From positions 395,483 to 459,482 of the forward strand of contig NC_034015.1 in the NCBI RefSeq assembly GCF_000346465.2: a stretch of 64,000 bases of DNA, given 5' to 3'. The stretch comes from Prunus persica. Taxonomy: Eukaryota > Streptophyta > Magnoliopsida > Rosales > Rosaceae. A program made the translations under genes and the position numbers. Shown here piece after piece: positions 49,022-61,000 of this stretch. The notes beneath the pieces were generated by a model. The model was not told the DNA's origin. It did no database searches and worked only from the letters and a program-made list of their open reading frames with translations. Each line of letters opens with the position of its first letter. Position 1 is the first letter of the stretch.

Positions 49022-50940
49022 GCTGAAAAGATGCAAAACATGGCAAGTTCAATCAATAAAGCAAAGCATGATGAACACAATTCTTAATTCAAATCACGAC
49101 AATTTAATGATCAAAAGAATCTCCTTTCTAGTTATCTATTAACCAATTAATTTTTCCTGATTAATTCACGATGATGATTGAATTATGAGACCAAAAACAA
49201 CAAAAAAGAGCCCTTTAATAATTGATAGACATCTCAATCGTAATGGACCTTAGTAAGATACGATGCAAATATATCATAAACATCAAAATTTGGACACCTT
49301 GAAACCTTGAATGAAAATTTTATGTTACTTATGGGGAAGAAATTGATGTTTCATACGCATAGCTTGACTACACATTGTATCTATAAAATTAAAATATGTT
49401 TGCCACAATTGATCACTTTTGATAGCCAATGTATGGCCTATCTCCTAGCTATTCTTTTGATTTATTCATATCATACTCAACAAGGAAGGTGTCTATGCGG
49501 AACCCTCTCTCATTATGGGCGGAATCATGAATTTTTTAACAAATAGGCTAGTTATAAAGCTGTTAACTTAAAATCTAATGATTAATTTTTATTTTTTTTC
49601 ACTTACCGTTTCTATAGTCGTTTTATAAATAAAAGTATAGTCATATAGCTTTATTGGCTAATTTTTAATAAACTTTAACATAAGACAAATACATATTTAA
49701 TCTAATCTAAACTACGGAGAAGGGATTGGAATTCTGATGCAAAGTGGAGAGCACATTCGCTCTAACCAACTTGACTAAATTCATACCTATAAAGTGGGCG
49801 TTACTAGGTATAAAGCATTAGAATCAGGGGATGAAATGCTCTAGTTTTTCCCATAAAAAGAATGACATGTGAAGCCAATGGAATGGAGGCTGAGGGTCAA
49901 AAGGTTGGACTCCACTACACCAAACTAGTATAGTACAAAGTGATAAAAAAGGGATAAAAACAAGGCAAAAAGGAAGCATGCACTACCACGGCCACTAAGC
50001 CCTACTAGGCTACTATATATGCCCCTATCTACATATCCAAAAGAAGCTTGTTGCTTGTACGAACTCTCTCTAGGGCTAGGCTGTATAAACATGTTTACTT
50101 ACCTCATGCATAAAATAAAACGTCATCCATTTGCAAATACCTTAATTAACTATGCATTAATATTTAATTTAGTCGTCTTGTATTGTATTTGATTCTCTCC
50201 TTTTTTTTAATATTGCTTGTGCAAAGAGCTTTAATTTTAGGTTGAAAAGAGATTTGATTTCAATTGGAGTCAAAAACAGGGAATTCGATTCTTCATGTAT
50301 AGGGTCAGAGAACCTACTTATATCCCAAGTTGATGGAATAAAAAAGTAACTTTTGCTGTCCAAAAAGGGTGTTCCTTTTCTTTTTATTATCTATTTTCCC
50401 TTTATAATTGCAAACGAAACTGAAAAAAGTGGACAGGGAATTACAAAAATAACCTGAAAAGAATATAATTGAAGAATATATATATATATATATATATATA
50501 TTAATGAATGGTACGTAGAATGAGGCCAAAATGTTGGTGATGATAATGGAATCTTTGGAGAATCTGTGATGGATTTGGAAATCCTTCTCAGAGTGTGGGA
50601 CAAACTACCACCTCCACCATGGGCACAAGATATAATAGATTCCATCCATTCGGAGTAGCACTTGTCAGATTCTTTTTCACTACCACCTAAAGCTTTTGCT
50701 ATCCTTCCTTTGTATTTATACTTACGGAGGAGACATACTTTTAATCATTGCATTTAAAACTTAAAGAACCGAAGATATTCAAACCATGATGAGCCCATAG
50801 AAACAACACAAAATAACCAATGTTTTGGGCTGGTCGATTTCCAAATATATTTACGTGTATTAGGCCCAATACACGCATGATTGAAGAAAGGAAGAAGGGA
50901 CGGATGAGGGAGAACAAACAAGAAAAAAAAGATGTGGATG
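48424..50940. other. Intergenic, microsatellite-rich
   Basis: About 2.5 kb with no recognisable gene. Holds CT/CCCT-rich DNA (48465-48495), a (GA) run of about 27 units (48965-49019), a diverged SINE head on the minus strand (49720-49795) and a TA run (50476-50501). ORFs overlap low-complexity DNA. Confidence 0.6.
48965..49019 (+). repeat. (GA)27 microsatellite
   Basis: Longest simple repeat in the window, a pure GA run ending in GATGAG. Confidence 0.95.
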
Positions 50941-50950
50941 AATTTCTTGA

Positions 50951-52250
50951 GTTATCTACTGTAGACGTCTATGAACTTAGTCTCTAGTTGTAATTGAATC
51001 TGTGAACATTTTTTTTTTTAGGCAATTACATCCGTTAACTAGATAAATAGTTTCAATTGGGTCCTACCGTCAAACTCTGTCAATTTATTTGTCAAAGTGA
51101 GAGGGTAAAAACGTCCTTTCGGATTCTTCATCCATCATTGAACCCAACTCTACTTTCTTCATCCATCATCAACCCTAACAACCCCACCTCCATCTTCACA
51201 AGTTTACAATACAAATCCATATCAAACAGTTTGTGATTGGTAGAAACCACATAGGATTTACTTGGCTCTATTTATAGTTTGAAAAATTGAAAAGAAAAAT
51301 TGAAAAACCAAAGGAAAAAAAAAAATTACGTCTGGCATTGACTTTTGAATTTAGCTTAGCTAGACAAGAAGCAAACACAATTCTCCTTTTAAGTGCTCAA
51401 GCAAAGCATCTATACCACTATTCCAAATAGTCGTATGGCTGGAATGGAGGAGGTGAATCATTCCTGAAGGTACGTGAGTTTATCTTTAAGCTCTCCCTCT
51501 CTCTCTCAGCTCTCCCTCTCTCCAGCAACCCATTCCCCCTCCTTCTTAGCCCACTCCCTCAAAACCCATATCCCAACCCAACCTGCAACGCACCCCCCAT
51601 CTCCCAACCCGCAGAACCCAGAACCTACCCTCAAGCTTTCTTCCTACGCTGCTGCCGTAACAGCAGTGGCACCCTTGGCGCCAGAATTAACACCACTGCA
51701 ACTGCCATATACTCCACGACGTTGGTAGACGTGGCCAAATCCAACACCATTAGCTTTTGCACCTGCTTCACTATCTACGCTAGGTGCTGCGACTCCAGCT
51801 TCACCACCGAGCTCACGATGGCCAGCTCCCTTATGATTCTATTTCTCAAATTTTGCTCTAGTTCTTTTTAGATGTTCATGTCTCGAAAGCTTTTGAAAAA
51901 TTCTCCTTTTGTTTGTTGTTTGTTCAACTGATGAATTTGTGAACTACATTTTGTTGGTGTTTGTGATTAGATTAGGATTTTCAAATGGGTTTTAGGGGTT
52001 TCGTTTCTTTGATCATATTTGGGATTTTTTTTTTCCATCTGATTTTGTTTTTGGATTGTGGTTCTGTTCAATCTATTCTCAAAAGGACGCTTTTATCCCT
52101 CATTTTAACGGACAAATTGACAGAGTTGGATGGCAGGACCCAATTGGAACTATTTATTGAGTTAACGGATGTAATTGCCTCAAAAAAAAAATAATTTACG
52201 AACCCAATTGCAACTGGGGGCCAAGTTCAGGGATGTCTACAGTAGATAAC
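50951..52250. mobile_element. 1300-bp element with about 170-bp terminal inverted repeats
   Basis: The left arm 50951-51120 (GTTATCTACTGTAGAC..) and the right arm 52081-52250, read on the minus strand, match along their length: GGCAATTACATCCGTTAACT, CAATTGGGTCCT and AACTCTGTCAATTTGT are shared in order. Long TIRs suggest a Mutator-like or foldback element. No clean target duplication; the flanks share only TTCTT at the same offset. The interior (about 51474-51860) holds a Pro/Ser/Thr-rich, CT-rich stretch that looks like a captured gene 5' end; no transposase. Confidence 0.8.
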
Positions 52251-52559
52251 CCTTCTTTTTTTAATACAAGCAATAGTCTAAATTACAAGTCAATGCTCTT
52301 TTTAATTGGGTTAGACCTCATTAGCTGGAGGATTGTTTTAAGCAACTCTTTGTTCTTCATTTTTCATCATTTGCCCCTTTTTTTTTCTTCGTGTTTTTGT
52401 GTTTTTGTGAAGCATTAGTAATTCTCATTTTTGATCTCTTTTCATTATGGAAGGCTTTCTCATGTATATTAACTCTTATTTATTTATTCTTTTACCCCAA
52501 ATGGAAAATTTCATAAGTTAATTATAGAGGTTATTAAATTAGTTTGTATTGTGTGCTTG

Positions 52560-52745
52560 ATGTAGTGAGTTCGGCAATTGCAAGTCTTTTCCCTTTAACG
52601 CAACGATTGGGCGTATGTGCGCTTTGAAGGAATTGAGCTTGTTGAAGTTGAATGGACTTCTCAAGGCCCTATTGGAGCAGGATGAAGTGTTCTTGTTGCT
52701 TCTTCAACTGTCTTTGAGCCTCGTTGAACTTATGGGTGAGGACTT
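52560..52745 (-). mobile_element. Possible retroelement gag fragment
   Basis: On the minus strand it is Gln/Lys/Leu-rich in broken frames and sits beside LTR-C copies. Assigned to that element only by position and composition. Confidence 0.25.
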
Positions 52746-52751
52746 GGAAAT

Positions 52752-53271
52752 TGTCTATACCATATATGACCGGACCCTGTCAACTAGGATATGTAGGAAG
52801 AATGGGCCACGAGTAAAGGCCTACATGGCCTAGCCCAACCACTAGGCCTCACACTGATCATTCACATGGGATCAGCCTTCGGTAGTCTAACTTGCTGATC
52901 GGGCCCAAAGAAGGCATATGTCATGCTACTTTCATTTAGGCACACATGGTAGCCCCTCGGGCAATGCCCACATTCCCACATCAAAATACTAACCAAGCGT
53001 GCTCCCCACTTTACTTCTATAAATATGGCTCTTGCCCCAATGCACCAAGTGAGAGTAATTCGACACTTGTACTCTTACTCTGTCCAATTACTTACACACC
53101 CCATCCTTAAGCTAACTTAAGCATCAAAGAACCTTCGGCCAGTACCACAACGGTGCTCAAGGTCTTCACACTTGTTCTCTCCCTCTTTTGTAAATTCACT
53201 CTATTCTTAACGTAGGACCCACGTGACCGAAGGCATGCCCACTTCTAGGTTGAGTCCATTTTCCAGCATCA
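52752..53271 (+). mobile_element. LTR, family C (copy 1, plus orientation)
   Basis: Starts TGTCTATACCATAT and ends CCAGCATCA. Contains CTTCTATAAATATGG (about 53017) and AATGCACCAAGTGAGAG just after. Homologous to the minus-strand copy at 55013-55583 (shared ATACCATAT-TGACCG, AATGCACCA, GATGCTTAAGTTAGC, CTTCGGT). No matching target duplication found, so whether solo or part of a larger relic is unclear. Confidence 0.65.
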
Positions 53272-53440
53272 ATAGTAATTAGCCTCTAAATCGACATTCT
53301 GACGGTGGATATGGTTGTTATGTTCTTAAATCTTGACCAAGTCCATTCAGTTGCCATTTGCTTCTAAGATGCCTCGAAATTGGGTGTGTGAGGTGGTGGA
53401 GCAGGCCTTGTTTCTCTCGGTATGTTGAGAGGAGGGCTCT

Positions 53441-54920
53441 CAGGGGTCGTTTGGTACGGCGGACTGTCATGGACTGGACTAAATTCTGGGACTGTCTTGG
53501 ATTAGTTCGGATTGGCCTAAGCTGGATTAAGTACTGACCTGCGTTTGGTGTTGCGTCGGACTAAGAAGCTGGATTATAAAAATAGTGAAGACCTATGTTT
53601 GGTACTGTGTCGGACTAAAAAATTATTTTTCTAATTATTTCTAATTACTCAGGCAGACACCAAAAATTTTATTAGGTGTTGTTGTGATGTATAATTATAA
53701 ATATGAATTACCAAAGAAAATTATAAGAAAAAAAAAGTCCCTCTTTTTAAAACCCAAGGTTTAGCTTGGGTTTTTAAATTTTTTTTAAAAAAAAAAAAAA
53801 AAGGTTTTAGCTTAGGTAGTCCCAAAATAGAGAGAAAAAAAATCTAGAATTATCTTTAATAATAAGTGAAAATGATAGAGAAAAAAAGTTGAATTTTATT
53901 GGTTAATTGATAAACTGAACAAGTATGCATCTAATAATAGTTTTTTAATTTTTTTAATTTTTTATACATACAATTTTTTTTTTTCCAAAATAAATACAGA
54001 TTGTAGTAGGATATGAGAATAAAATAAACAATGAAGTGTCATTTCTTTTCAATTTTTATTTTTTCATTAATATTTTAATGTTTATTATAAAAGGAAACCT
54101 AAAATTATCTGAAACTAATGTTTAATTAAAACAAGATTATAAAAATAAAAAAAAATGTTAGCACACTTTTCCTTCCACTTTCTTCTTGACTTTTCTTCTC
54201 CCAACTCAGACTCCCTACCACCCACATGCGTCCCTTATTTTTTCACTCTCTCATCTCTCTTCATACATCCTTTCCTCCCATGAGTGTTAGTGCTGCTTGG
54301 TTTTATATAACCCATGTGAAAACAGCAACAAAATCACACTGAAACACATAATTCAAACCACCACAATAACTCTCGATTTGTTCAATTGGGTTAGTGGTGG
54401 CTGTTACGGTTTGATAGATTGGGTGGTGACGATGGAGGGAGGCTATGGTGGAGGTCGGATTGAGCAGTTTGATTCAAGCTAAGGATCTGACTATGGTGAA
54501 GGCTGTCCTTGGAGTCGGAGTGGGTCATCTCCAGAGAAGGCCAGAAGTTATGGAGGCTGGTATAGGAGTTATGGGTCATCTCCAGAGAAGGCTAGAAGTT
54601 ACGGAGGCTGGTATAGGAGTTATGGGCCATCTCCTGAGAAGGCCAGAAAACTTGCCTTAGTAGGAAACAAGAGAGAGAGGAGAGGCGATGCTGAAGGAAA
54701 CGAGAGAGAAAGAGGACTCAGGACTCGCTTGTTCTATATAGAGTGGGTGTTATTTTGCGAACCCCTTTTCAGCCTCGCAATATTAGAATAGCGAGTGAGG
54801 TGTTTTTTTTACTGTTGTCCTATACAATCCCATTTAACTTAGTACCCCCTTTTATCAAACATGGGTTTCAAGTGTTATATAACCCAGTCCAGTCTAGTGA
54901 GGCCTACCAAACAAGCCCTC
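53441..54920 (+). mobile_element. hAT-like element, 1480 bp, with internal coding-like repeat
   Basis: 16-base inverted ends CAGGGGTCGTTTGGTA and GAGGGCTTGTTTGGTA differ at three positions. Flanks AGGGCTCT and AGGGATGA match at 5 of 8, compatible with an old 8-bp hAT duplication. Subterminal DNA carries repeated GTTTGGTGTTGCGTCGGACT-like phrases. The interior holds a 51-bp tandem repeat (54522-54650). No transposase frame. Confidence 0.65.
54522..54650 (+). repeat. 51-bp tandem repeat encoding a 17-residue unit
   Basis: Two and a half units with period 51, a multiple of three. One frame reads SSPEKARSYGGWYRSYG repeatedly with only one or two replacements. Preceded in another frame by a Gly/Tyr-rich segment (GGYGGG). 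May be a captured coding fragment. I do not recognise the protein. Confidence 0.75.
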
Positions 54921-55012
54921 AGGGATGAACTTAATGACGGGTGAAGAATGCAACTTGACTAGTTGAAGAATGGAAAGTTAAGTGATGATTATCACATACG
55001 GCGCCAAACTAT

Positions 55013-55583
55013 TGATGTCCAAAAATAGAACCAACTTAGAAGTATGCACGCCTTCAGTCGGAGGCGTCCTTCAACATTATGGGTTTAGATTTGTAAAAAA
55101 GCAAAGAAAAGGTAAAGACCTTGGCACAGGCCAAAGGCACTTAGATGCTTAAGTTAGCACAAGTGTGATTATCGGAGATAATTTGACAAAATAACAGTAC
55201 ATGTGCCAAATTACTATTATACCTGGTGCATTAGGCGTGTGCCCTATTTATAAAGGAAAAGTGGGAGGCACTTTGTGTGATTTCTTCGATGTCGGATAGT
55301 TGGCATCGCTTGGTATGTTGATGCATGTCCCTAGGTTTGAGTGGCGCGATAAGTGCGCATAAGGAAGACCGAGATGACAACTCGCGTGATTGAGGGTAGT
55401 CGTCCTAATTGCCTTGTTGAAGGCAAATGTCATGTCGAATTGTAGTAACAAGCCAACGTGGCAATCAGGTTCGATGTGGGACATCTTCGGCAAGTGACGT
55501 CCGGTGAGGTTCTTTGACAGGGGGCTGCCACATTTCCTGGTGTTGTCCTTGCCGAATGGGCTCGGTCAGATATGGTATAAACA
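55013..55583 (-). mobile_element. LTR, family C (copy 2, minus orientation) with PBS-like sequence
   Basis: On the minus strand it starts TGTTTATACCATAT and ends TTGGACATCA. It is followed downstream (plus 54990-55008) by ATAGTTTGGCGCCGTATG, a TGGCGCC-type primer-binding-site-like sequence common after gypsy LTRs. A TATA-like CCTTTATAAATAGGG lies at about 55247. Homologous to 52752-53271 in the opposite direction. Confidence 0.65.
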
Positions 55584-56278
55584 AGTTCTAAATTCCACGA
55601 ATTATATTACTTCATATTCATTAGTTAAAGTTTATTGTCTTACTTTACACCTCTATAAATATCACATGAAATGAACTTGTACAACAAATATTTTCTCTCT
55701 CACACACCCGATAACAAAATGTGTTCGGAGAGAGAAAATGAGACATGTGTGGGAGCAAAAATTACTCCACAATATATTAATCCACTGGCACCCTAAATTT
55801 GGGGAAGTTGAGCTACAATTAAGGGACATGTTCTCCTATTTTTTGTCCATGGTCACGCATGAATAAAATCATGAGATTTGTGGGACTTAATGACCAAGAC
55901 CTACCAAGGCAAGCATGTCATATGTCTATGATAAAAGAGTAGCATATTTCATAGAACATGGTAAAGCTAGCCTACATGATCACTCACTATCATGCCTATG
56001 ATAGAGTGATTGTGCATCATGGAAAAAACCACGTAATATTAGACTTGGAGTCCAAGACTCAAATGCATCCATAAGGCCAATTAATCCACCAACACAAGGG
56101 GAAAAATGTACAATATTATTCTAAAATTCTACTACAATCTTCTTGAATACTTACTGACTTGAATGTCAAAGTGTATTTTTGCATGTATCGCTCCTCTCAT
56201 TGTTGGCAAGCAAAGACGGTGTTCTACTTCTAGACATTGATTACAAGATTACTTGTTGGAGGACTCAAAAATTTGTGC

Positions 56279-56316
<38 letters not shown>

Positions 56317-57000
56317 AAGGAGGTGGCTATGGTTGGGCGGGTTGTGGTGCTAAGGCAAGGGCGACTAGATGATGGGTGACTGGCTGGGCATATATGCCGG
56401 AGAACGGGGCTAGTCCGCGGTTGTTGGGGTGTTCTGGTTTTCGGTGAATACTTTTACTTTTGATGTTATTTTATTTTAATATTTTAATTATATTTAAAAT
56501 AGTATTATATTTTTAAAAATTATTATTTTGTTTCAATATGGAGGTCCACATTAAAAAAAAAGTTGTTTAAAATGCCAAATTAGGAAGAAGAGTATTTATA
56601 GAGTTTATAAGAACTTTTGCATGTGCTTTGAAATCATAAATAATTGAATATAGGAGGAATAGTTTGAGAGTTATTATTATTTTTGTTATATTTTATTTTG
56701 CATTTAATTTATTTTTGAGATAGTGGAGCGCCCCTCTGTTATCTGTATGTCTTGGAAAACATTGACTAAGAATATGAGCAGTTGATAAGCCAGCCACCTA
56801 CCATTGACCAATTATATACAACGAATTATGAAATGTACCAAGTCAGAAAGCAACATGCAGAAGAAAACTTCTATTACCAACTACGCGCTTTCTCATTCTC
56901 ATATAAATTAATTTCAACCTTAAAAAAGTAAAGGCTTTCGTTCTTTTGGCTGTCTTTATTTATTCCCTATCTTCCTTAGAAAACACAACTAATAGGTCTT
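55584..57000. other. Intergenic, repeat-derived
   Basis: AT-rich sequence with a second TATA-like CTCTATAAATATCAC at 55651, CT/CA-rich DNA (55694-55710) and a (GA) microsatellite at 56281-56311. It probably contains further LTR debris. The frame at 56179-56379 crosses the GA run and is not credible. The right part is the promoter of the small gene at 57117. Confidence 0.5.
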
Positions 57001-57023
57001 GTTTTTTTTTTTTTTTTTTGGTG

Positions 57024-57036
57024 TAAGAGCTTCATC

Positions 57037-57091
<55 letters not shown>

Positions 57092-57116
57092 GCTGATTTC
57101 CAGAAAGCAAAACCAA
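57024..57116 (+). promoter_or_regulatory. (CT)n-rich 5' leader of the small gene
   Basis: A pure CT run (57041-57088) ends 28 bases before the ATG. Pyrimidine-rich leaders of this type are common in plant core promoters/5' UTRs. Length polymorphism is likely. Confidence 0.6.
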
Positions 57117-57439
57117 ATGTGTCCTCTGAGGTTCATCTTGGTGTTCTTTTCAGCGATTCTTGCAGGATATTGTGCATGGAGGACGGTTCGTTCTTCTCCC
57201 GGAACTGACATCAACTCACAGGATTCTACCAATGAAAATATACCAACCAAAAAAGAAGAGTTCAATTTGAGAATGGTATGCTTATTTCCTTCTTCTTTTT
57301 CTTCTTATCTGTGTCATTTTGTTAATGTTGGTGAATTGAATTTCAGATGACTCAGAATGTCTTCTGGGTACTTGTTGACATGGCCAGCGGGAGATACTTG
57401 TGGAGGAAGATGAAACAAGAGCAAGTCAAAACTTGTTAG
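57117..57439 (+). CDS. Small conserved protein, At5g18150-like
   Basis: Two exons, 57117-57275 and 57347-57439 (phase 0), give 83 residues. Start: first ATG after the CT leader (MCPLRFILVFFSAILAGYCAW). Residues 4-21 form a hydrophobic segment that could be a signal anchor. A polar linker (SPGTDINSQDSTNENIPTKK) follows, then MTQNVFWVLVDMASGRYLWR and a basic tail ending KTC. From memory, Arabidopsis At5g18150, annotated only as 'methyltransferase-related', has this size and ending. I see no methyltransferase motif, so no activity is claimed. Position next to the DnaJ gene matches the Arabidopsis order. Confidence 0.7.
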
Positions 57440-57821
57440 CCAATTGTAAATGTTTTTATTTTTTTATTTCTTTTAATCAAGGGTATATTACTGCCAAAAC
57501 ATGCAAATCTTCTTGATTTATTTTCTTTTTCGCGGGGAAGCACGAAGGAGTTGATGATTGTGCTTGGTTACGGAGAAAAAAATATGAGTTACCATTCTGC
57601 AAATGTAGTGTCAATTTTCATTTACCAGAAAAGAATGATCAAATTTGCACCTACTTTTGAGGAAATTGAGTGGCAACTGATTGGTGCAACCAAGCACACC
57701 AACTCCTTTCTTTTAAATCTACTTTGACAAAACAAAAATATTGGTACAGAATGGAGATTTATTAGTCCACAAAGATCTGCCCATAGTATACTCCTGGTCT
57801 AAAAGAACATGAATTTCTCAT

Positions 57822-57971
57822 CTTCATCCTTTTGCAATGAACCAGTTTACACAATTGTAATGGATTGTAGTCAATAATACAACATATGTACAACACCTTC
57901 ATCCTTTTGCAATGAACCAGTTTACACAATTGTAATGGATTGTAGTCAATAATACAACATATGTACAACAC
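57822..57971. repeat. Perfect 75-bp tandem duplication
   Basis: Two units, 57822-57896 and 57897-57971, identical in my reading and beginning CTTCATCCTTTTGCAATG. They lie 60 bp beyond the DnaJ stop codon, probably in its 3' UTR. Identity implies a recent event, sequence conservation or an assembly artefact. Confidence 0.9.
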
Positions 57972-58030
57972 CTTCTTTAACCATTAAAAGAAAAAAGCAG
58001 ATGGAACACGTTAGCGTTACAGCCGCGGTT

Positions 58031-61000
58031 TTAGTTCAAATCAACTTGTAGCTTAATAGACATATACAGGAGAGTAAGCAGAGCACCTTGTGGAAGTGGT
58101 GCAAATCTTGCAAGGTTCGAGCCAACCCACATGGCTATCACCACCAGAGCAACTATATTGCTGCTGGTTTTTCCACAAACCCAACTTGCAAACGACAGGC
58201 ACAAAGTGAGCAAGATACCACCTCTCCCACCTAAAACCCATGCAATTACATAACCAATCTTATATCCAGCATCCAACTTCCTGTCAAATAAGGCCATCAG
58301 GCTACTAAAAGTGAGAGATAAACGGGATCCAAATATCTGCAACAAGAACAGGGATACAAAGGCAGATCTAAGCACTTCACTGAAGGAACCTCTCTCTTGC
58401 ACTGCCTCTCCTTCTTCAGTTGCTTCATCAGTTTTACCATATGACGAACTTTCTTCATTGACATGATAGCGTTCCCAATGTCTCTCCTGTTGCATTTTCT
58501 GCCTCACTTCAGCCCACTTATAGATCCTTACTCCATTTTCAAATTCAGGGCTGTAGCTCCATTTTCCACTGTATTTCCTGCCAGTGTCCTTTTGAAATTT
58601 AAGTTCTTGGTCATACTGAGTCCTGGTTGCTTCATTAGATAGAATCTGTTCATAAGTGACATGAAGGGTCCAGTCATTGCGTCTACTAAACATGAACAAA
58701 AAAGGAAAAAATGGAAAAAGAGACGTTTACGGAAAAGAAAATGCTCTGCTTAGACATTCTATCATGATAACAGCTCCAGTCATGGACACAAGACACCTAC
58801 GTCGATAACCAAGGTTGATCTGTTTGTTCTCCTAATTCATTTGTGGTTCCAGGGAATTCATAAAGAAACAGTCAGGTATTGGAAATTACATTTTCTTTTA
58901 GCTATTTAAACCATTTACCTCAAGGTAAATTGGAAAACATATGAGATAAGAGACAGATGGTCATAATAGAAATTAGATTTCTAATTTTTACGAATGCAGT
59001 TATTAGTAAATTACGAAAAGGAAGAAAGAACTGTTCAGGAAGCAGGAAAGTCGGGAGTAAAAAGAGGAAGTGATTTACTTCGACATCAATTAAATATAGA
59101 TGCTAAAGAGAGAGAATGGTCTTCTCAACGGATCAAAAGAGGTTTCCTTTTTTTTTTCTTTTCTCCAGTTACAAGAGATTTCCAGTTTTACATTCATATA
59201 AAAGCATCTATTGGTAAATAGAAGGCAATTGCATCTGTAACATGATGGAAGTGGGGGGTGGGAAGAGAGAGGGTTCGGGTGTAGAGGAGGAGAATGGATT
59301 AGCTGAGAAAGAAGATGAATAATAAAAGAAAGAAACTGATTAAAATTAGAAAACAACTTAGGGTAGTGTACAATGACATACCATCCTTGGTTCTTCAAAT
59401 TATTATTAAAGTTCCTTAAAAATGATCTGGGCATATTAAACATTTCACCGAGGTCCAGTAACAAAGAGGGATAATTTATAATATCAGATTACAAAAGCAA
59501 AAAGGTTACCTATATGAAAAAATAAAAATAAATTAACCATTAGTTACTACTCACCTCATATGCCTGACGGATACTCTTGAACACCTCTTCAGCTTGAGAA
59601 TCTTTGCTAACATCAGGGTGATACTGCAATAGATATGCAAGAATGCACAAGTTCTTAACTATTAGCCTCTGCCTTATAAAGTCCATAAATTGCTCGAAAA
59701 TCAATTTCAGTTAGACCTCCTAACCGCATGAATGCAGTAGGGAAGAAAATATTATGGTTATATCCACAAATCCAAGTGTCAACATATCACAACAAACCAA
59801 GGATGTCAGTGCCTCAGGCATTTACCAGTCACTAAGAAAATTACATGTCAACACACACGTGCATTCCATTATATCATACCTTGCAATCATTAATAAGCAA
59901 TACAGCATACACAAACAAAAACAGAATCCATGAATCCAAATGAAATTGGTGAATTTGAACACGTCTTAGCAACAGCTTTAAGCAACCAAATCAGAAAAAG
60001 CACACGTCATACATGTCAGTGTTTGACGAGACAACGTCCGTCATGGTTCTACTATATAAGTTGGAGAAGGGAACGAATATCTTTGATAGGTTGTGGGTGT
60101 GTATATGTGTGACTGATTGTGTATGCATACACCTGTGTGTATCCTTTAGTTTCCCTCATGGAATAACCATAATGAAATAACTACAAACATATTTCACAAT
60201 AGGAAAGATATATTATATTTCTCTCACACATTTTTCAAGTAATGAAGTCGAAAGTACCCCAAAATTGTCCAACACAAGTGAATATAAGTTCCATAGGTAG
60301 TCAATAGACTCAATACACTGAAAATCAATGTGGTGAAGATGGCTGCACTTCTTTTCTCCCCTTCTTCCTCATAGGTGTAACATGGGACACAAGACCTCTT
60401 CTTTCATTTATAATGCTATCTATAAGATAGTGTTTGGTTTATTGGATTAAACTTTGGAAAGAAATGGACATTCCCATCAACTGTCAATCCCCCGAAATGT
60501 GAAATAATACCAATTGCACTCTTTACCAATTTTCAGTTATCTTATGTACTCTCAAACTCTCTCCAAACTCCACTCTTACCTAGATTCCATTATACCAAAT
60601 ATGAATTACATTTCATTCCAGAAACCAAACACCACCTAATGTCAAAGGGAGTTCATTCCCCAGGGATCAACCTGATAAAGGGTTTGGGAGAAAAGGCTAA
60701 AAGAACTAGCCCAACTGCATCAATGCCTCTTAAAATCTATTCATCACCATAATGATATACATCTATGCAAGACTTAATGGGAAATTTAACAAAAAAGAGA
60801 ACATATGAAGTACAATACAAACGGAACACTACATTTTCCCCACTACAAGAAAATAGAACATAAATATGAAATTTTATCCAATGTGTGTGAATGCATCTCT
60901 GTACCCTCCCAAGCTGATCTATTTAAATGTTATTGCTAAATCACAAGGGGGATCCTCTGAGAACACATTACTCTCAGCATGTTGTGAAATTCTCGAGCTC

